Translations under genes and position numbers: made by a program
The notes under the pieces: generated by a model
The model's database searches: none
What the model was told of the DNA's origin: nothing
Seen by the model: only the letters and a program-made list of their open reading frames with translations
Part shown: piece by piece, positions 24,873 through 34,221 of the stretch
Layout: each line of letters begins with the position of its first letter
How positions within the stretch are numbered: the stretch's first letter is position 1
Assembly (NCBI GenBank): GCA_963790585.1
Contig: CAWBOY010000001.1
Location: forward strand, 372,001-436,000
From: CAWBOY01 sp963790585
Lineage (GTDB): Bacteria > Planctomycetota > Planctomycetia > Gemmatales > Gemmataceae
Direction of reading: 5' to 3'
Length of the DNA: 64,000 nt

Positions 24873-27566
24873 ATGATCCGCGTCACGCAACAAAATAGTG
24901 CCAAGGACGCCAAGCGGTATTACGCTACGGCGGACTATTACACCGAAGGTCAGGAGCTGGTCGGCTCCTGGCGTGGGAAGGGCGCAACTCGTTTGGGTCT
25001 CTCTGGGACCGTTGACAAATTCTCGTTCGAGCGGCTTTGCGATAACCTCGACCCTCGGACCGGCGAACCGCTTACCGTGCGGACCCGGTCGGAACGGACG
25101 GTGGGGTACGATTTTACATTCTCGGTTCCGAAATCGGTGTCATTGCTATATGCCATGAGTGGCGACAAGGACATTTTGGAGGCCTTCCGCAGCGCCGTTG
25201 ACGAAACGATGTGCGAGATGGAAGCCGAGATGAAAACCCGCGTTCGGACCCTGGGACAGGATACCGAGCGTACCACCGGCAACATGATTTGGGCCGAATT
25301 CATCCACACGACATCCCGGCCCGTGGACGGCGTCCCCGACCCGCAGCTGCATGCACATGTTTTCGCGTTTAACTCGACCTGGGATCAAGAGGAGGCACGG
25401 TGGAAGGCCGGCCAATTCCGCGAACTGAAGCGAGACGCTCCGTATTTTCAGGCTGCATTCCGCGTCCGGCTGGCGAACAAACTTCAGGACATCGGCTTCG
25501 GCATCGAACGCAAACGCGATGATTTTGAGCTTGGGGGCATACCTGCGGACATGTTGAAGCGGTTCTCGCGGCGGACGGCGTTGATTGAGAAGGTGGCCGA
25601 GGAGAAGGGCATCACCAATCCCGACCGCAAGGCCGAGCTTGGAGCCGAGACCCGCGAGAAGAAAAGTGAAGAACTCGGTTGGGATTCATTGCGCCAGGAA
25701 TGGAACAGCAGGCTAAGCGACCCGGAACGCGAGCAATTGGCCAAGGTCCATCGCCGCGAGATCACGGTAGCCAGGCCAGACCGTGGCGAAGCGATGGCGG
25801 TCGATTACGCCATTGACCATTGTTTCGTCCGCGATGCGGTGATGCCCGAACGCAAAATACTGACCGAAGCCCTGAAACGCGGGCTTGGTGCGGTGACGGT
25901 CGAAGCGACGGACCAGCAATTGCGCGACCGGCCTTTAATCCGCAGCGAAGTGGAAGGCCGTTGGGTGGCAACCACCAAGGAGATGCTATCCCTCGAATCG
26001 CGGCTGATCGCCTTCGCCCGCGATGGTCGCGGACGTTACAGGCCGCTCGGCGATCCGAAGCGTCCCTGCTCGCGGGACTGGTTCAACCCAGGGCAAAAGG
26101 CGGCCGTTGCGCATGTGCTTGGATCACGGGACCGAGTGATGATTATTCGCGGGGCGGCGGGCACCGGCAAGACGACGCTAGAACAGGAGATCGGCGAGGC
26201 ATTGGCCGAACCCGGGCGGCCGGTGGTCGCGCTCGCTCAATCGATCAAGGCAAGCCGGGGGGTGCTCCGCGAGGAAGCGGGCTTTGGCAACGCCGATACG
26301 GTGGCCCGATTCTTGAAGGACCAGGAGATGCAGGAATCGGCCAAGAATGGGGTCATTCTTGTGGATGAAGCGAGCCAGCTTGGTACCCGCGACATGAACC
26401 GTATATTCGACGTTGCCGAAAAAATGAGCGCCCGCGTGATCCTGGTCGGCGACCGCCGCCAGCATCGAAGCGTCATGGCCGGTGAACCGCTTAAGTTGTT
26501 GGAGGACAAGGCCGGGTTGCGCGTCGCCGAGGTAACGGAAATCGTCCGCCAGCAGGGCGACTACAAGAAAGCGGCGAAAGCGCTGAGCGAAGGCTGGACG
26601 GGCGATGGCTTCGCCGAGCTTGATCGGCTCGGCTGGATCATGCAGGTGCCCGACGAGGATCGCAACAGGCAGTTGGCCGAAGCCTATCTCGCCGCCGTTG
26701 CCGAGAAGAAACGCGATGGGCGTGCCAAATCGGCATTGGTTGTGTCACCGACGCATGCCGAAGCTGACCGCATTACCGAGGCCATCCGTGACGGCCTCAA
26801 AGCCCAAGGCAAGCTCGGCAAGGAACGCATCATCAAAGGATGGATTGCGACGCACTTGGACGATGCCCAGAAATCGGACCCTACGCAATACGATCCGGGC
26901 TACATGCTCCAGTTCAACCAGAATGCGCCGGGCTTCACCAAAGCCTCGCGATTGATCGTGAGCGAGGGGACCAAGCCGCCGATAGAACTGGCCAACCGCT
27001 TTGAACTCTACCGGCCAACCGAATTTGCCTTGGCGGTAGGCGACCGCGTGCGCGTCACGGCTCGCGGTAGGACGAAAGACGGCAAGCATTTACTGAGCAA
27101 CGGGGCCATCCTGACTGTAAACGGATTTACCAAGCAAGGCGATCTCTTGGTCGATCACGGTTGGGTGGTGAGCCGGGAGTTCGGGCATTTGACACATGGC
27201 TATGTCGTGACGAGCCATGCCAGCCAGGGCGGAACGGTGGATAAGGTATTCGTCGGCATGTCGAGCGAATCCTTCCCGGCCACCGGGCAGCGGACGGCCT
27301 ATGTCGCGGCAACGCGGGGCAAGGAAGAAGTCCAGATATTCACCGACGACAAGGACGGTTTGTGGAAGGCGATCAACCGTCCCGACGATCCGATGTCGGC
27401 AACGGAACTGAACGAGCCTCTGCACACGAAGCCAGCCCAGGAAGTTCGCCCCAAAAAGCGGTTGGCGTTCGCGCGCGGCAGCGGCGTGTTTACCGCCCGC
27501 AACGAACAACACATTACCGGCGGCGAGCGGGATGTGAAGGCCCAGGAGATTGACCATGCTCGATAA
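24873..27566 (+). CDS. MobF-type (TrwC/TraI) conjugative relaxase-helicase
   Basis: 897 residues. The N-terminal relaxase domain has tyrosines near RYYATADYYTEG, FTFSVPKSVSLLYA (family motif) and the metal-binding His cluster PDPQLHAHVFAFN. The C-terminal half is a RecD/TraA-type helicase: Walker A IRGAAGTGKTTLEQE at about residue 424, Walker B VILVDEASQLGTRDM, and a late LTHGYVVTSHASQGGTVDKV helicase motif. It nicks oriT and unwinds the transferred strand. With the VirD4-like protein it makes a mobilization pair. It appears intact. Confidence 0.93.
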   Translation: MIRVTQQNSAKDAKRYYATADYYTEGQELVGSWRGKGATRLGLSGTVDKFSFERLCDNLDPRTGEPLTVRTRSERTVGYDFTFSVPKSVSLLYAMSGDKDILEAFRSAVDETMCEMEAEMKTRVRTLGQDTERTTGNMIWAEFIHTTSRPVDGVPDPQLHAHVFAFNSTWDQEEARWKAGQFRELKRDAPYFQAAFRVRLANKLQDIGFGIERKRDDFELGGIPADMLKRFSRRTALIEKVAEEKGITNPDRKAELGAETREKKSEELGWDSLRQEWNSRLSDPEREQLAKVHRREITVARPDRGEAMAVDYAIDHCFVRDAVMPERKILTEALKRGLGAVTVEATDQQLRDRPLIRSEVEGRWVATTKEMLSLESRLIAFARDGRGRYRPLGDPKRPCSRDWFNPGQKAAVAHVLGSRDRVMIIRGAAGTGKTTLEQEIGEALAEPGRPVVALAQSIKASRGVLREEAGFGNADTVARFLKDQEMQESAKNGVILVDEASQLGTRDMNRIFDVAEKMSARVILVGDRRQHRSVMAGEPLKLLEDKAGLRVAEVTEIVRQQGDYKKAAKALSEGWTGDGFAELDRLGWIMQVPDEDRNRQLAEAYLAAVAEKKRDGRAKSALVVSPTHAEADRITEAIRDGLKAQGKLGKERIIKGWIATHLDDAQKSDPTQYDPGYMLQFNQNAPGFTKASRLIVSEGTKPPIELANRFELYRPTEFALAVGDRVRVTARGRTKDGKHLLSNGAILTVNGFTKQGDLLVDHGWVVSREFGHLTHGYVVTSHASQGGTVDKVFVGMSSESFPATGQRTAYVAATRGKEEVQIFTDDKDGLWKAINRPDDPMSATELNEPLHTKPAQEVRPKKRLAFARGSGVFTARNEQHITGGERDVKAQEIDHAR

Positions 27567-28068
27567 AGAGACGCCGAACGAACGTTTGCACGGCATCCTC
27601 CGTTCGGAAGGACGGGGCAAGGGCTTGTCAAAGAAAGAACCGGATGCTGACAGTATCGAGGCTTGTTGCGCGGCCTTCGGCTATCTTCGCGGCATCCGCG
27701 ATCACGCATCCGCCATCGAGTTCCGCTTCCTTGACGGCAATAGCATGTGGTTTCCCTATAGCTGGCTCGGAACCTGGAAGTACAACCCGAGCGAGGGTTT
27801 GCTTCTCAAGTTCTCCGGCGATCTCGTTTATCTCGTTCTCATCCGTGGCAGCAATCTCGACCAGCCTCTGAACGACGGTGCCATCAACTTAACGCGTGGC
27901 GGCCTGCAACGCCATCGCGTGCTTTGGGTTCGGGAGATGACTGGGGAAGAGATTCATAATCTTGGAGAGAAGGGGCCGACCGTCGATAGCATCGAAATTG
28001 GCGAGTTCGAGTCGCATGAGGCGTTGAAGGAATGGCTAGGCAAGACCGCTCCCCAATTCTTGCATTGA
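27556..28068 (+). CDS. Hypothetical protein translated with the relaxase
   Basis: ATG 27556 overlaps the relaxase stop by 11 bases, so co-translation is likely. The centre (AIEFRFLDGNSMWFPYSWLG, then GLLLKFSGDLVYLVLIRGSN) is a compact beta-rich domain. 170 residues; family not recognised. Similar small proteins often follow relaxases in planctomycete elements, but the role is unknown. Confidence 0.65.
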   Translation: MLDKETPNERLHGILRSEGRGKGLSKKEPDADSIEACCAAFGYLRGIRDHASAIEFRFLDGNSMWFPYSWLGTWKYNPSEGLLLKFSGDLVYLVLIRGSNLDQPLNDGAINLTRGGLQRHRVLWVREMTGEEIHNLGEKGPTVDSIEIGEFESHEALKEWLGKTAPQFLH

Positions 28069-28153
28069 AACCGGTGTCCGAAAGCGGCTTCTGTTGCGAA
28101 TACCTCGGGAAATAGACGGAAACATCGCCATTCGTGGGCTGGCACCGGCTCAG

Positions 28154-28495
28154 TCAGCGGCTTTTTGAAAATGACTCGGACAACCGGGCGAGTAGCGGGT
28201 TCAGCATTAGTAGCGCATCGCGATCGGCCACTTTCAGAATACCCACAATCAGTTTCATCGTCTGGTCCCGAAGCACGGTCATGACTTCGGGATCTGCACC
28301 CGTCTCCAGCAGGTCCGTCACCGTCGCGCCGAGCGCTTTGGCCAGACGTTCGACCAAATCCACTCCGGGAGCCGCGCCGGCATTTTCCAAGCGCCAGACA
28401 TAGGCCTGCGTAACAAGGGCCTTTTCCGCCAGCTGCGCCTGCGTCATACCACGGGAAATCCGCGTCTCCCGCAGTTTCGCCGAAAAGTGCTGCAC
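28154..28495 (-). CDS. XRE-family transcriptional regulator
   Basis: 113 residues with an N-terminal Cro/C1 helix-turn-helix (LRETRISRGMTQAQLAEKAL and TQAYVWRLENAGAAPGVDLV) and a C-terminal helical tail that may dimerize. It is convergent with the relaxase operon. It may repress transfer genes, as in other integrative elements. Confidence 0.88.
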   Translation of the reverse strand: MQHFSAKLRETRISRGMTQAQLAEKALVTQAYVWRLENAGAAPGVDLVERLAKALGATVTDLLETGADPEVMTVLRDQTMKLIVGILKVADRDALLMLNPLLARLSESFSKSR

Positions 28496-28760
28496 GATAA
28501 CGGAAGTGACGGTGAAAATCTCAACCCTTTACCCGGACGGACAAGAGGGAATCGTTTCTAGGAAATGGGATCAATGGGCCTCTCATGAACTTAAAACGGT
28601 CAATATTGCCGACATCCGACCGACGCGTGTCGATCTGGTCGGGTTTGCATTCCGTAAAAAATCTGTCGTACAGATAAGGCAGAGCTGGAAGTCGTAACCT
28701 AATTGAGTTCGCCAAGAGGAACAGGAAGCATCATAACGAGGACACAAGATGCCACCCGAA
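28496..28760. other. Intergenic, nothing recognised
   Basis: Contains the promoter region of the XRE regulator on the minus strand. No gene is supported. It marks the change from mobile-element genes to a truncated chromosomal-type gene. Confidence 0.4.
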
Positions 28761-30206
28761 TTACTCAAAAACCACCATCGCGTGTGTGCCAATTTTCGGC
28801 ACCGTGACCGTTGTCCCGATGGCGGTAGGCGTGATCGTAAGCGATTGCTTGCCCGGCACCAGAAACGCTTTGCTGGGCTTTATTCCCTTGACCGTGATCT
28901 TGATGTCGTGAATCGGGATCACTTCCATGCGCATCGACGGGTTGTTGATGGGTAATGCCCGGTTCGCGGTGCTGTTCAATTCATTCAAAAGATGTACGAT
29001 CTGGCGTTTGCCCTGGTTCTGCGTGTAAAACGCGGCTTGCACCGCCATCGGTGCCTCGACCTCAAAGGGCGGCGGTGAATCCTTGGCCGCCCACCGGACG
29101 GCATTGCTGATCAATCGTCCCTGGTAGTGATACGGTGCGATGAAATAGGCCTGACCGATGTCGGACGCGAAATAGACCGAACGACCTGGGTTAGCCTCGT
29201 TGATTGCGATGAACGGCCACTCCACCGGCGCGGTCAGACGCCGACCGACTTTGCGGGTTCCCGTCATCAACTCCACGTTGGTCGTCCAGCCGATATACTC
29301 GACGCGGTCGCCGCCACGAATGTTGCTGCGCATTTGCGGATGATCGAGGATCGGATGTTCCGGCTGGAGGATGTTCAAGGCTACCTGCATCCAGTTGGGG
29401 TAGTTCGGCCAGCGTCCCGAATAATCAGTCGTCCCCTTGAAATGCACACCCATAACCTCCGCCAAACCGAAATCCTTGCGGGCGTCGCCGAACTCATTGG
29501 CGATCGAGGCTTCGTGCATCGAGACCAGGCCGCCCCCTTCTTTGACAAAGCGGGCCACGTTTTCATTCATCCGGTCGCTGAGGCAGGCGGAATTGGGCAG
29601 GATCAGCACCCGGTATTGTTTGAGGGTCTCGAAGTTTTCGAGATCCGGCTCGATGATGATATCGAGCGGCAGATGGTCCTCCATCATCGCCCGAAACACA
29701 CCGACCGCCGACTCCATGTGGGCGGGCATACGCCGTTCGCTCGGCAGCGACGCACCCATCTTGACCGAATCGACGCCGCTACCCATCCAGTTGCCGATCG
29801 GCACTTCATTACGAACGCCGTTGATCCCGTAAAGCAACCGGCTGCTCTCACCGACAAACATCGCCGCCCATTTGAGCGATTTCGCGCCACTGGTATAAGG
29901 CTCACGCTCGGCAATTTGCTGGTTGAATCGCTTGAGAGTCGCCTCGCTGCTTTGCTGCCACATCCCTTGTGCAGCCAGACAGCCGTTGGTGATGACGGTC
30001 ATATTGCGAAGATCGCATTCAGCAGGCGGGGCCTGCATCCCGAATTGCCCCTGCTCGCAGAGATAGGGCAGAATCCAGGCTGGGCGATCGCCGGTCAGAC
30101 CCCGGTAATAGCGAACCGTGAAGGACGGAAGCAGATTGCTTCCCTGGTCGGGCGGGAAATCCCAGAGCAATTCGAGGAATGGCGCATCGAGAACGCGGTG
30201 CATGGC
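28761..30206 (-). pseudogene. C-terminal fragment of a beta-galactosidase-like (trimerization-domain) protein
   Basis: About 480 residues of native sequence, from MHRVLDAPFLELLWDFPPDQ to the end at 28761. It contains a glutamine-amidotransferase-like stretch (YRVLILPNSACLSDRMNENV, FVKEGGGLVSMHEASIANEF) typical of the GH42 trimerization domain, and a beta-sandwich C-terminus. Planctomycetes have many secreted or cytosolic glycosidase-like proteins of this type. The 5' part, including any active-site TIM barrel, is missing: the frame runs directly into the 162-bp miniature element at 30207. The upstream residues in that frame are element sequence, not protein. Confidence 0.75.
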
Positions 30207-30368
30207 TGTCAGCAGCGTTTTAGCATGGGGCCAAAATTGCGCGGTGGCCCGGGACAGTGCACGCCTATGGCCCTCTACGAAAGCGCGCGGCCTGGCCCGC
30301 GATCCTGCCTGCGCGCCCTGGCCCGGGCCACCGCGCAATTTTGGCCCCATGCTAAAACGCTGCTGACA
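30207..30368. mobile_element. 162-bp miniature element with perfect 47-bp inverted ends
   Basis: It begins TGTCAGCAGCGTTTTAGC and ends with the exact complement. The arms are 47 bp and perfect, around a centre of about 68 bp. The right 122 bp are identical to the right end of the IS21-type element (40528-40649). It is therefore a non-autonomous derivative, mobilizable in principle by that IS. Two unrelated truncated genes abut its two ends. Confidence 0.88.
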
Positions 30369-30718
30369 GATAGCTTGGCGACATCGCCCGTGTCCTTGGC
30401 TAACTCCTCCCCCCAACCCTTGACTGTGAGCCCGTGGGCCTGCGAGAGGCCATTCTCGCGAAGTTTATGCGATAGAAACAGGATGAGTCCCCGGCACATG
30501 CTCAACACGCCGTAGTAGGTGAATAAGGGGCGGACGTCGCTTGTCGCGTCTCTTGCAGCGGCCATATAGTTTCGCGCTTGCGTGACGGCAGCGCAGATTT
30601 CGCGTGCCTTGCCAGCGGTCAGTTCCCCGCCGTGTCTCGCTTTGAACGCTGACCGTACTAGGTCGGAAGATTCATAGTTGCGAAGAACTTCCCAAGCTAT
30701 TTTGACAGCGTCAGTCAT
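30369..30718 (-). pseudogene. N-terminal fragment of a YaaC-like protein
   Basis: ATG 30718 starts MTDAVKIAWEVLRNYESSDL. ARDATSDVRPLFTYYGVLSM followed by CRGLILFLS matches the YaaC-like family, which is known from Bacillus and from defence-rich regions but has no established activity. Native sequence of about 116 residues stops at the miniature element. The remaining frame to 30275 is element sequence. It is 9 bases from the AbiEii stop, so it may have been part of that operon. Confidence 0.65.
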
Positions 30719-30727
30719 TTCGTTTCT

Positions 30728-31681
30728 CTAGATGCGATTATTTTGAATGATGCCAGCGTCCTGTGGCCCGCGATCCGTGTCGCAGCGCAAAAGGCTTTCG
30801 GGCGGAAGGATGAGGCGAAAGGTCTTAGGCTTCGCCTGATCGTAGTTCGCCCACGAGCTGCCGAAGAACTGGCTTTTCCATCCTACCACCCTTTCGCGGA
30901 GTTCATCCAGGTCGATGGCCTTACTCGCAACCGGGTGATTTGCCAGCGCTGCCGTGTCGGAGTAATGGCGTGAAAACCTGTCTGCGGTGGGTTTCTCGGC
31001 TGGCCGATGGTATTCCGTGTGAAGTATCGTTGCCCTCTCCCAGAAGGTCCGCTCCACTTCCAACGCAACGACTTCACACTGCCAGTCGGGAAACGCTGCG
31101 GGCAATACATCTGCTACCCACGGTCGCACAGGATGGCGGCCGCTCGGTTGCTGGTCGGTGAGCGAGCCGAATTCCAGCTTGACCGAGCGCTTGAGGTAAT
31201 CGAAGCCTGCGGGCTGCGACGACGGATAATGAAACAGGAGAACCGGCGAGTTCGTGTGGGAGTCCGTTAAGAATTCAAACCATGCCTGCTCGCCCTTTCC
31301 GAGGACACCGGCAACTGCCGCTTCCACCGCCGGTGCGATCCGATTTCGCACAGCTTCACTGCACGCGGCGTCTGCTTTTCTCATCCACTTGTTGGCTTGG
31401 TTGCGGCTTGTTCCCACGTCCCGCAGTTGCAGAAACTCCGGCGACAGCGATAGGTCGATGTCTTCCGAAAACCGCTCTATGACGCCGAATACCTTCGATA
31501 GCGACGTGCAGCCTTTGAACATTAAGTTTTTGGAGAATTCGGACTCGAACAGAATTCCGAGCAGCCAGCATACCCAGAAATCCTTCTCCAAGATCACGGG
31601 CGAGATGTTCCGCCGGGCTGCTGCCTGCTCGATATAGAGACGGCGCTCATCGGAAGGTAATGCGAGGAAGTTGAGTTTCAT
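30728..31681 (-). CDS. abiEii: AbiEii/AbiGii-type nucleotidyltransferase toxin, pair 1
   Basis: ATG 31681 overlaps the antitoxin stop (ATGA). 317 residues. The nucleotidyltransferase core is present: EKDFWVCWLL, MFKGCTSLSKVFGVIERFSE and DIDLSLSPE. AbiEii toxins are GTP-dependent nucleotidyltransferases that cause growth arrest in phage abortive infection. The usual KGGTSLSK motif reads KGCTSLSK here, so the second glycine is Cys; pair 2 keeps Gly. This may lower activity. The second half (YHRPAEKPTADRFSRHYSDT) is typical of the family. Confidence 0.9.
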   Translation of the reverse strand: MKLNFLALPSDERRLYIEQAAARRNISPVILEKDFWVCWLLGILFESEFSKNLMFKGCTSLSKVFGVIERFSEDIDLSLSPEFLQLRDVGTSRNQANKWMRKADAACSEAVRNRIAPAVEAAVAGVLGKGEQAWFEFLTDSHTNSPVLLFHYPSSQPAGFDYLKRSVKLEFGSLTDQQPSGRHPVRPWVADVLPAAFPDWQCEVVALEVERTFWERATILHTEYHRPAEKPTADRFSRHYSDTAALANHPVASKAIDLDELRERVVGWKSQFFGSSWANYDQAKPKTFRLILPPESLLRCDTDRGPQDAGIIQNNRI

Positions 31682-32238
31682 GCCTCTTCCTCGGCAAGTT
31701 CCCGGAAGATCGGATGCATCCATGCCGGGGCAAGTTTCAGGTCCTTGATAAGCTCGCGGCGTTTATCAGCCGGGAGGGTTCGTTTCAGGTGGTCCCGCCG
31801 CTCCGGGGTCACCTGATCTTTGCCGAGTTCGCGGAGGGCCTGAATCAGAAGGCCGCTTAATCGCCCTGCTGTCGCCATATTTCGTGCAGTTGTCCGACAC
31901 AGCTGGATCGTTGTCATGCCGATCTTGACGGTTCGAGTCGGGCCGTTCGGCAGGAACACCGCTTTCGCCGGCACTTGTTCAGATAGGCCGAGGGCATTGG
32001 CCGCATAGGCCCCTGCTGGTTGAAGGCGTGTGCGGTCGCGGCCCGCCAGTGCTTTTGCCACTGCCTCGGCGGATGGAGATAGCGGCCCTAATGCTGGGTG
32101 TTCTTTTGGGAAGTCATATACGCCGCGTGCAAGGCGGCGTATAGTTCCTTTTCGGGCGAACCGGTGTAGGGCAAGGTCAACTGTCTCGTGGCTGCCGATC
32201 GCTAGGAAGTCGGACGGGGAAAAAATGAACCACGACAT
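31678..32238 (-). CDS. abiEi: AbiEi-type antitoxin, pair 1, probably frameshifted near its start
   Basis: In the listed frame it starts MSWFIFSPSDFLAIGSHETV and continues VDLALHRFARKGTIRRLARG, the winged-helix domain of AbiEi (DUF6088), then the PAGAYAANALGLSEQVPAKA region. 186 residues. Family members have about 18 residues before SPSDFL. In the neighbouring frame, upstream sequence reads DARILATSYSRCRGSFF, a good match to that missing start. One base added to the A6 run at 32220-32225 would join the two. So the true start is upstream or the gene has an indel. Confidence 0.85.
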   Translation of the reverse strand: MSWFIFSPSDFLAIGSHETVDLALHRFARKGTIRRLARGVYDFPKEHPALGPLSPSAEAVAKALAGRDRTRLQPAGAYAANALGLSEQVPAKAVFLPNGPTRTVKIGMTTIQLCRTTARNMATAGRLSGLLIQALRELGKDQVTPERRDHLKRTLPADKRRELIKDLKLAPAWMHPIFRELAEEEA

Positions 32239-32302
32239 CGACTGTAACTGGTCGCAAGTATCCTGGCATCAATAGCTTGTGGTGATCGTTTTTTGCCGTT
32301 CA

Positions 32303-32332
32303 TGTAAGGAATAGTGGTCTGTTTTCCTTACA
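32303..32332. promoter_or_regulatory. Inverted repeat in the promoter of AbiE pair 1
   Basis: TGTAAGGAA (32303-32311) and TTCCTTACA (32324-32332), a perfect 9-bp inverted repeat with a 12-base spacer, about 65 bases upstream of the antitoxin. AbiEi proteins autoregulate by binding inverted repeats in their promoters, so this is a probable operator. Confidence 0.65.
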
Positions 32333-32514
32333 GAATCAAGCCATAACTTTCGGCCGCCTCGTTGCCGGGAGGCAGAGACGGAAGCATCGTCGAGTAACCC
32401 CTATTTTGGGCGGTTTTCAGCATGAGGCGATGCTCGGGTCGCGTAGGTATCACGCTGGGTATCGCTTCCAAGGAAGTTTCATTCCGTTTGGACGGTCATC
32501 GCCTCTTGCAATCC

Positions 32515-32542
32515 GTCAGAAAGTCGTATACACTTTTCTGAC
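32515..32542. promoter_or_regulatory. Inverted repeat in the promoter of AbiE pair 2
   Basis: GTCAGAAA (32515-32522) and TTTCTGAC (32535-32542) form a perfect 8-bp inverted repeat with a 12-base spacer, 13 bases before the start codon. TTGCAA and TATACA nearby could be promoter boxes. The half-site differs from that of pair 1, suggesting separate control. Confidence 0.65.
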
Positions 32543-32555
32543 AGGAGCATAGGCA

Positions 32556-33182
32556 ATGAACACCATACAAGACGACATTCTAAATCGGATTCGCGAGCAA
32601 GGCCGTGGTAAGGTCTTCACGCCGAAGGATTTTCTCGACCTGGGCAGCCGCGATTCCGCCGATCAATCGCTCTCTCGGCTCGTTAAAGGTGGCGAGATTC
32701 AGCGGCTCGGACGTGGTCTTTACCATTTTCCCCGCATGAATGAGCGGCTAGGCATACCCATCGGTCCCGATCTTGACGAAGTCGCCGAAGCCTTGGCCCG
32801 GCAAACGGGCAGCCGGGTCGTCCCATCCGGTGCTGTGGCAGCGAACCGATTGGGGCTATCGACGCAGGTGCCGGCCAAGCCGGTATACCTGACGGACGGC
32901 CGAACGCGTGAGGTGAGGATCGACGGCACAGTATTCCAACTACGGCACGCCGCCCCAAAAGAGTTTCCGGTGGGATGCCGGACGAGTGCTATGGTGTTTC
33001 AGGCACTGCGTCACCTGGGCCAAGCTGCTGTCGATAATCAAGTGTTAGCGCAGCTGCGGCGAGCCTTATCGGGGGCGCAGCTTAAGGAACTCCTCCGGGA
33101 TGCGCGTTATACGACCGACTGGATGGGGGCCGTGGTCCGCCAAATCGTCGAACAGGAAGGGGATTTGGTGAATCATGGATGA
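32556..33182 (+). CDS. abiEi: AbiEi-type antitoxin, pair 2
   Basis: 208 residues. The N-terminal winged helix is complete: ILNRIREQGRGKVFTPKDFL, SADQSLSRLVKGGEIQRLGR. The C-terminal antitoxin domain follows (PSGAVAANRLGLSTQVPAKP). AbiEi represses its own operon and counteracts AbiEii. The stop overlaps the toxin start by 8 bases. It is clearly related to the pair 1 antitoxin, but only moderately similar, so these are paralogous pairs and not a recent duplication. Confidence 0.92.
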   Translation: MNTIQDDILNRIREQGRGKVFTPKDFLDLGSRDSADQSLSRLVKGGEIQRLGRGLYHFPRMNERLGIPIGPDLDEVAEALARQTGSRVVPSGAVAANRLGLSTQVPAKPVYLTDGRTREVRIDGTVFQLRHAAPKEFPVGCRTSAMVFQALRHLGQAAVDNQVLAQLRRALSGAQLKELLRDARYTTDWMGAVVRQIVEQEGDLVNHG

Positions 33183-34221
33183 CATCGCCCGATTACCGGC
33201 GTCTGACCGGCTGGATCTTTTCTCCGCGAGTGCCCGCCGGCGCGGCTTGACAGCTGAAATCATTGAGAAAGACTTCTGGGTCTGCTGGACGCTCAAGCGG
33301 GTCTTCACTTTATCCGAGCCGCCCGCGGGAATGCTCTTCAAAGGCGGCACCTCGCTCTCCAAGGTATTCGGGGTAATTGAGCGGTTCTCGGAAGATGTTG
33401 ACCTGTCATTCAACCGCGCTGAACTCGGTTTCACCGGCGGGAGCGATCCGCTGAACGCCCTCACGGGAAAGAAACGAAAGCATGGTCTTGAAGCGTTGAC
33501 CGAAACATGCCAGCGGGTCATCCGTGATAAGCTCCTGCCACAGCTCGTGACAGTGTTCAGCGCTGCCTTGGGAAAACAGGCTTCGACAACTTGGGATGTA
33601 GAATTGGCCGAGGATGATCCAGACGGGCAGACGCTACTGTTTCATTACCCGGCTGCCGAGCGCTCTCGTGCTGCCGACGAACCAGCCTATATCCAGCCGG
33701 CGGTGCGGTTGGAGATCGGAGCGCGGTCGGATCACTGGCCGGCCGTGGAGGCGAAAGTTATATCCTATGCAGCAGAGGACTTTCCAGATCTGTTCAAGGA
33801 ACCGGCGTGCATGGTTCATGCTCTTGCCGCTGAGAGGACATTCTGGGAGAAGGCTACCGTACTCCACACATGGTTTCATGCTCCGGCGGAAAAGAAGTTC
33901 CGGGATCGGCAGTCGCGGCATTACTATGATGTGGTGCGGCTATATCAGACTCAGTTGGGAAAGACCGCCATTAAGGATACCGATCTGCTACTGAAAGTCG
34001 CCCGCCACAAGGAAGTATTCTTCCCTGCCGCTTGGGCGAAGTACGCGGACGCTAAACCCGGCACGCTACGCATCGTACCGCCGGACGCCCGTTTGCCGGA
34101 ATTGGAGCGGGACTACCGGAAGATGCAGGAAATGATCTTCGGCAAACCGCCACCCTTCGAGCAATTACTTGAAGTGCTGCGGGAGATCGAGAACGCGATA
34201 AACAAGCCTGATAATGCCTAA
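33175..34221 (+). CDS. abiEii: AbiEii-type nucleotidyltransferase toxin, pair 2
   Basis: 348 residues starting MDDIARLPASDRLDLFSASA. The motifs are intact: EKDFWVCWTL, MLFKGGTSLSKVFGVIERFS, EDVDLSFNR, and the C-terminal FHAPAEKKFRDRQSRHYYDV. The fold transfers nucleotides, and toxin activity causes abortive growth arrest. Translationally coupled to its antitoxin. It lies directly upstream of the drmD remnant, in a defence cluster. Confidence 0.92.
   Translation: MDDIARLPASDRLDLFSASARRRGLTAEIIEKDFWVCWTLKRVFTLSEPPAGMLFKGGTSLSKVFGVIERFSEDVDLSFNRAELGFTGGSDPLNALTGKKRKHGLEALTETCQRVIRDKLLPQLVTVFSAALGKQASTTWDVELAEDDPDGQTLLFHYPAAERSRAADEPAYIQPAVRLEIGARSDHWPAVEAKVISYAAEDFPDLFKEPACMVHALAAERTFWEKATVLHTWFHAPAEKKFRDRQSRHYYDVVRLYQTQLGKTAIKDTDLLLKVARHKEVFFPAAWAKYADAKPGTLRIVPPDARLPELERDYRKMQEMIFGKPPPFEQLLEVLREIENAINKPDNA

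Noticed and set aside
29127..30515. 462-residue frame opposite the glycosidase-like fragment
   Set aside because: It is a shadow of a coding region with clear family features on the other strand, and runs through the miniature element.
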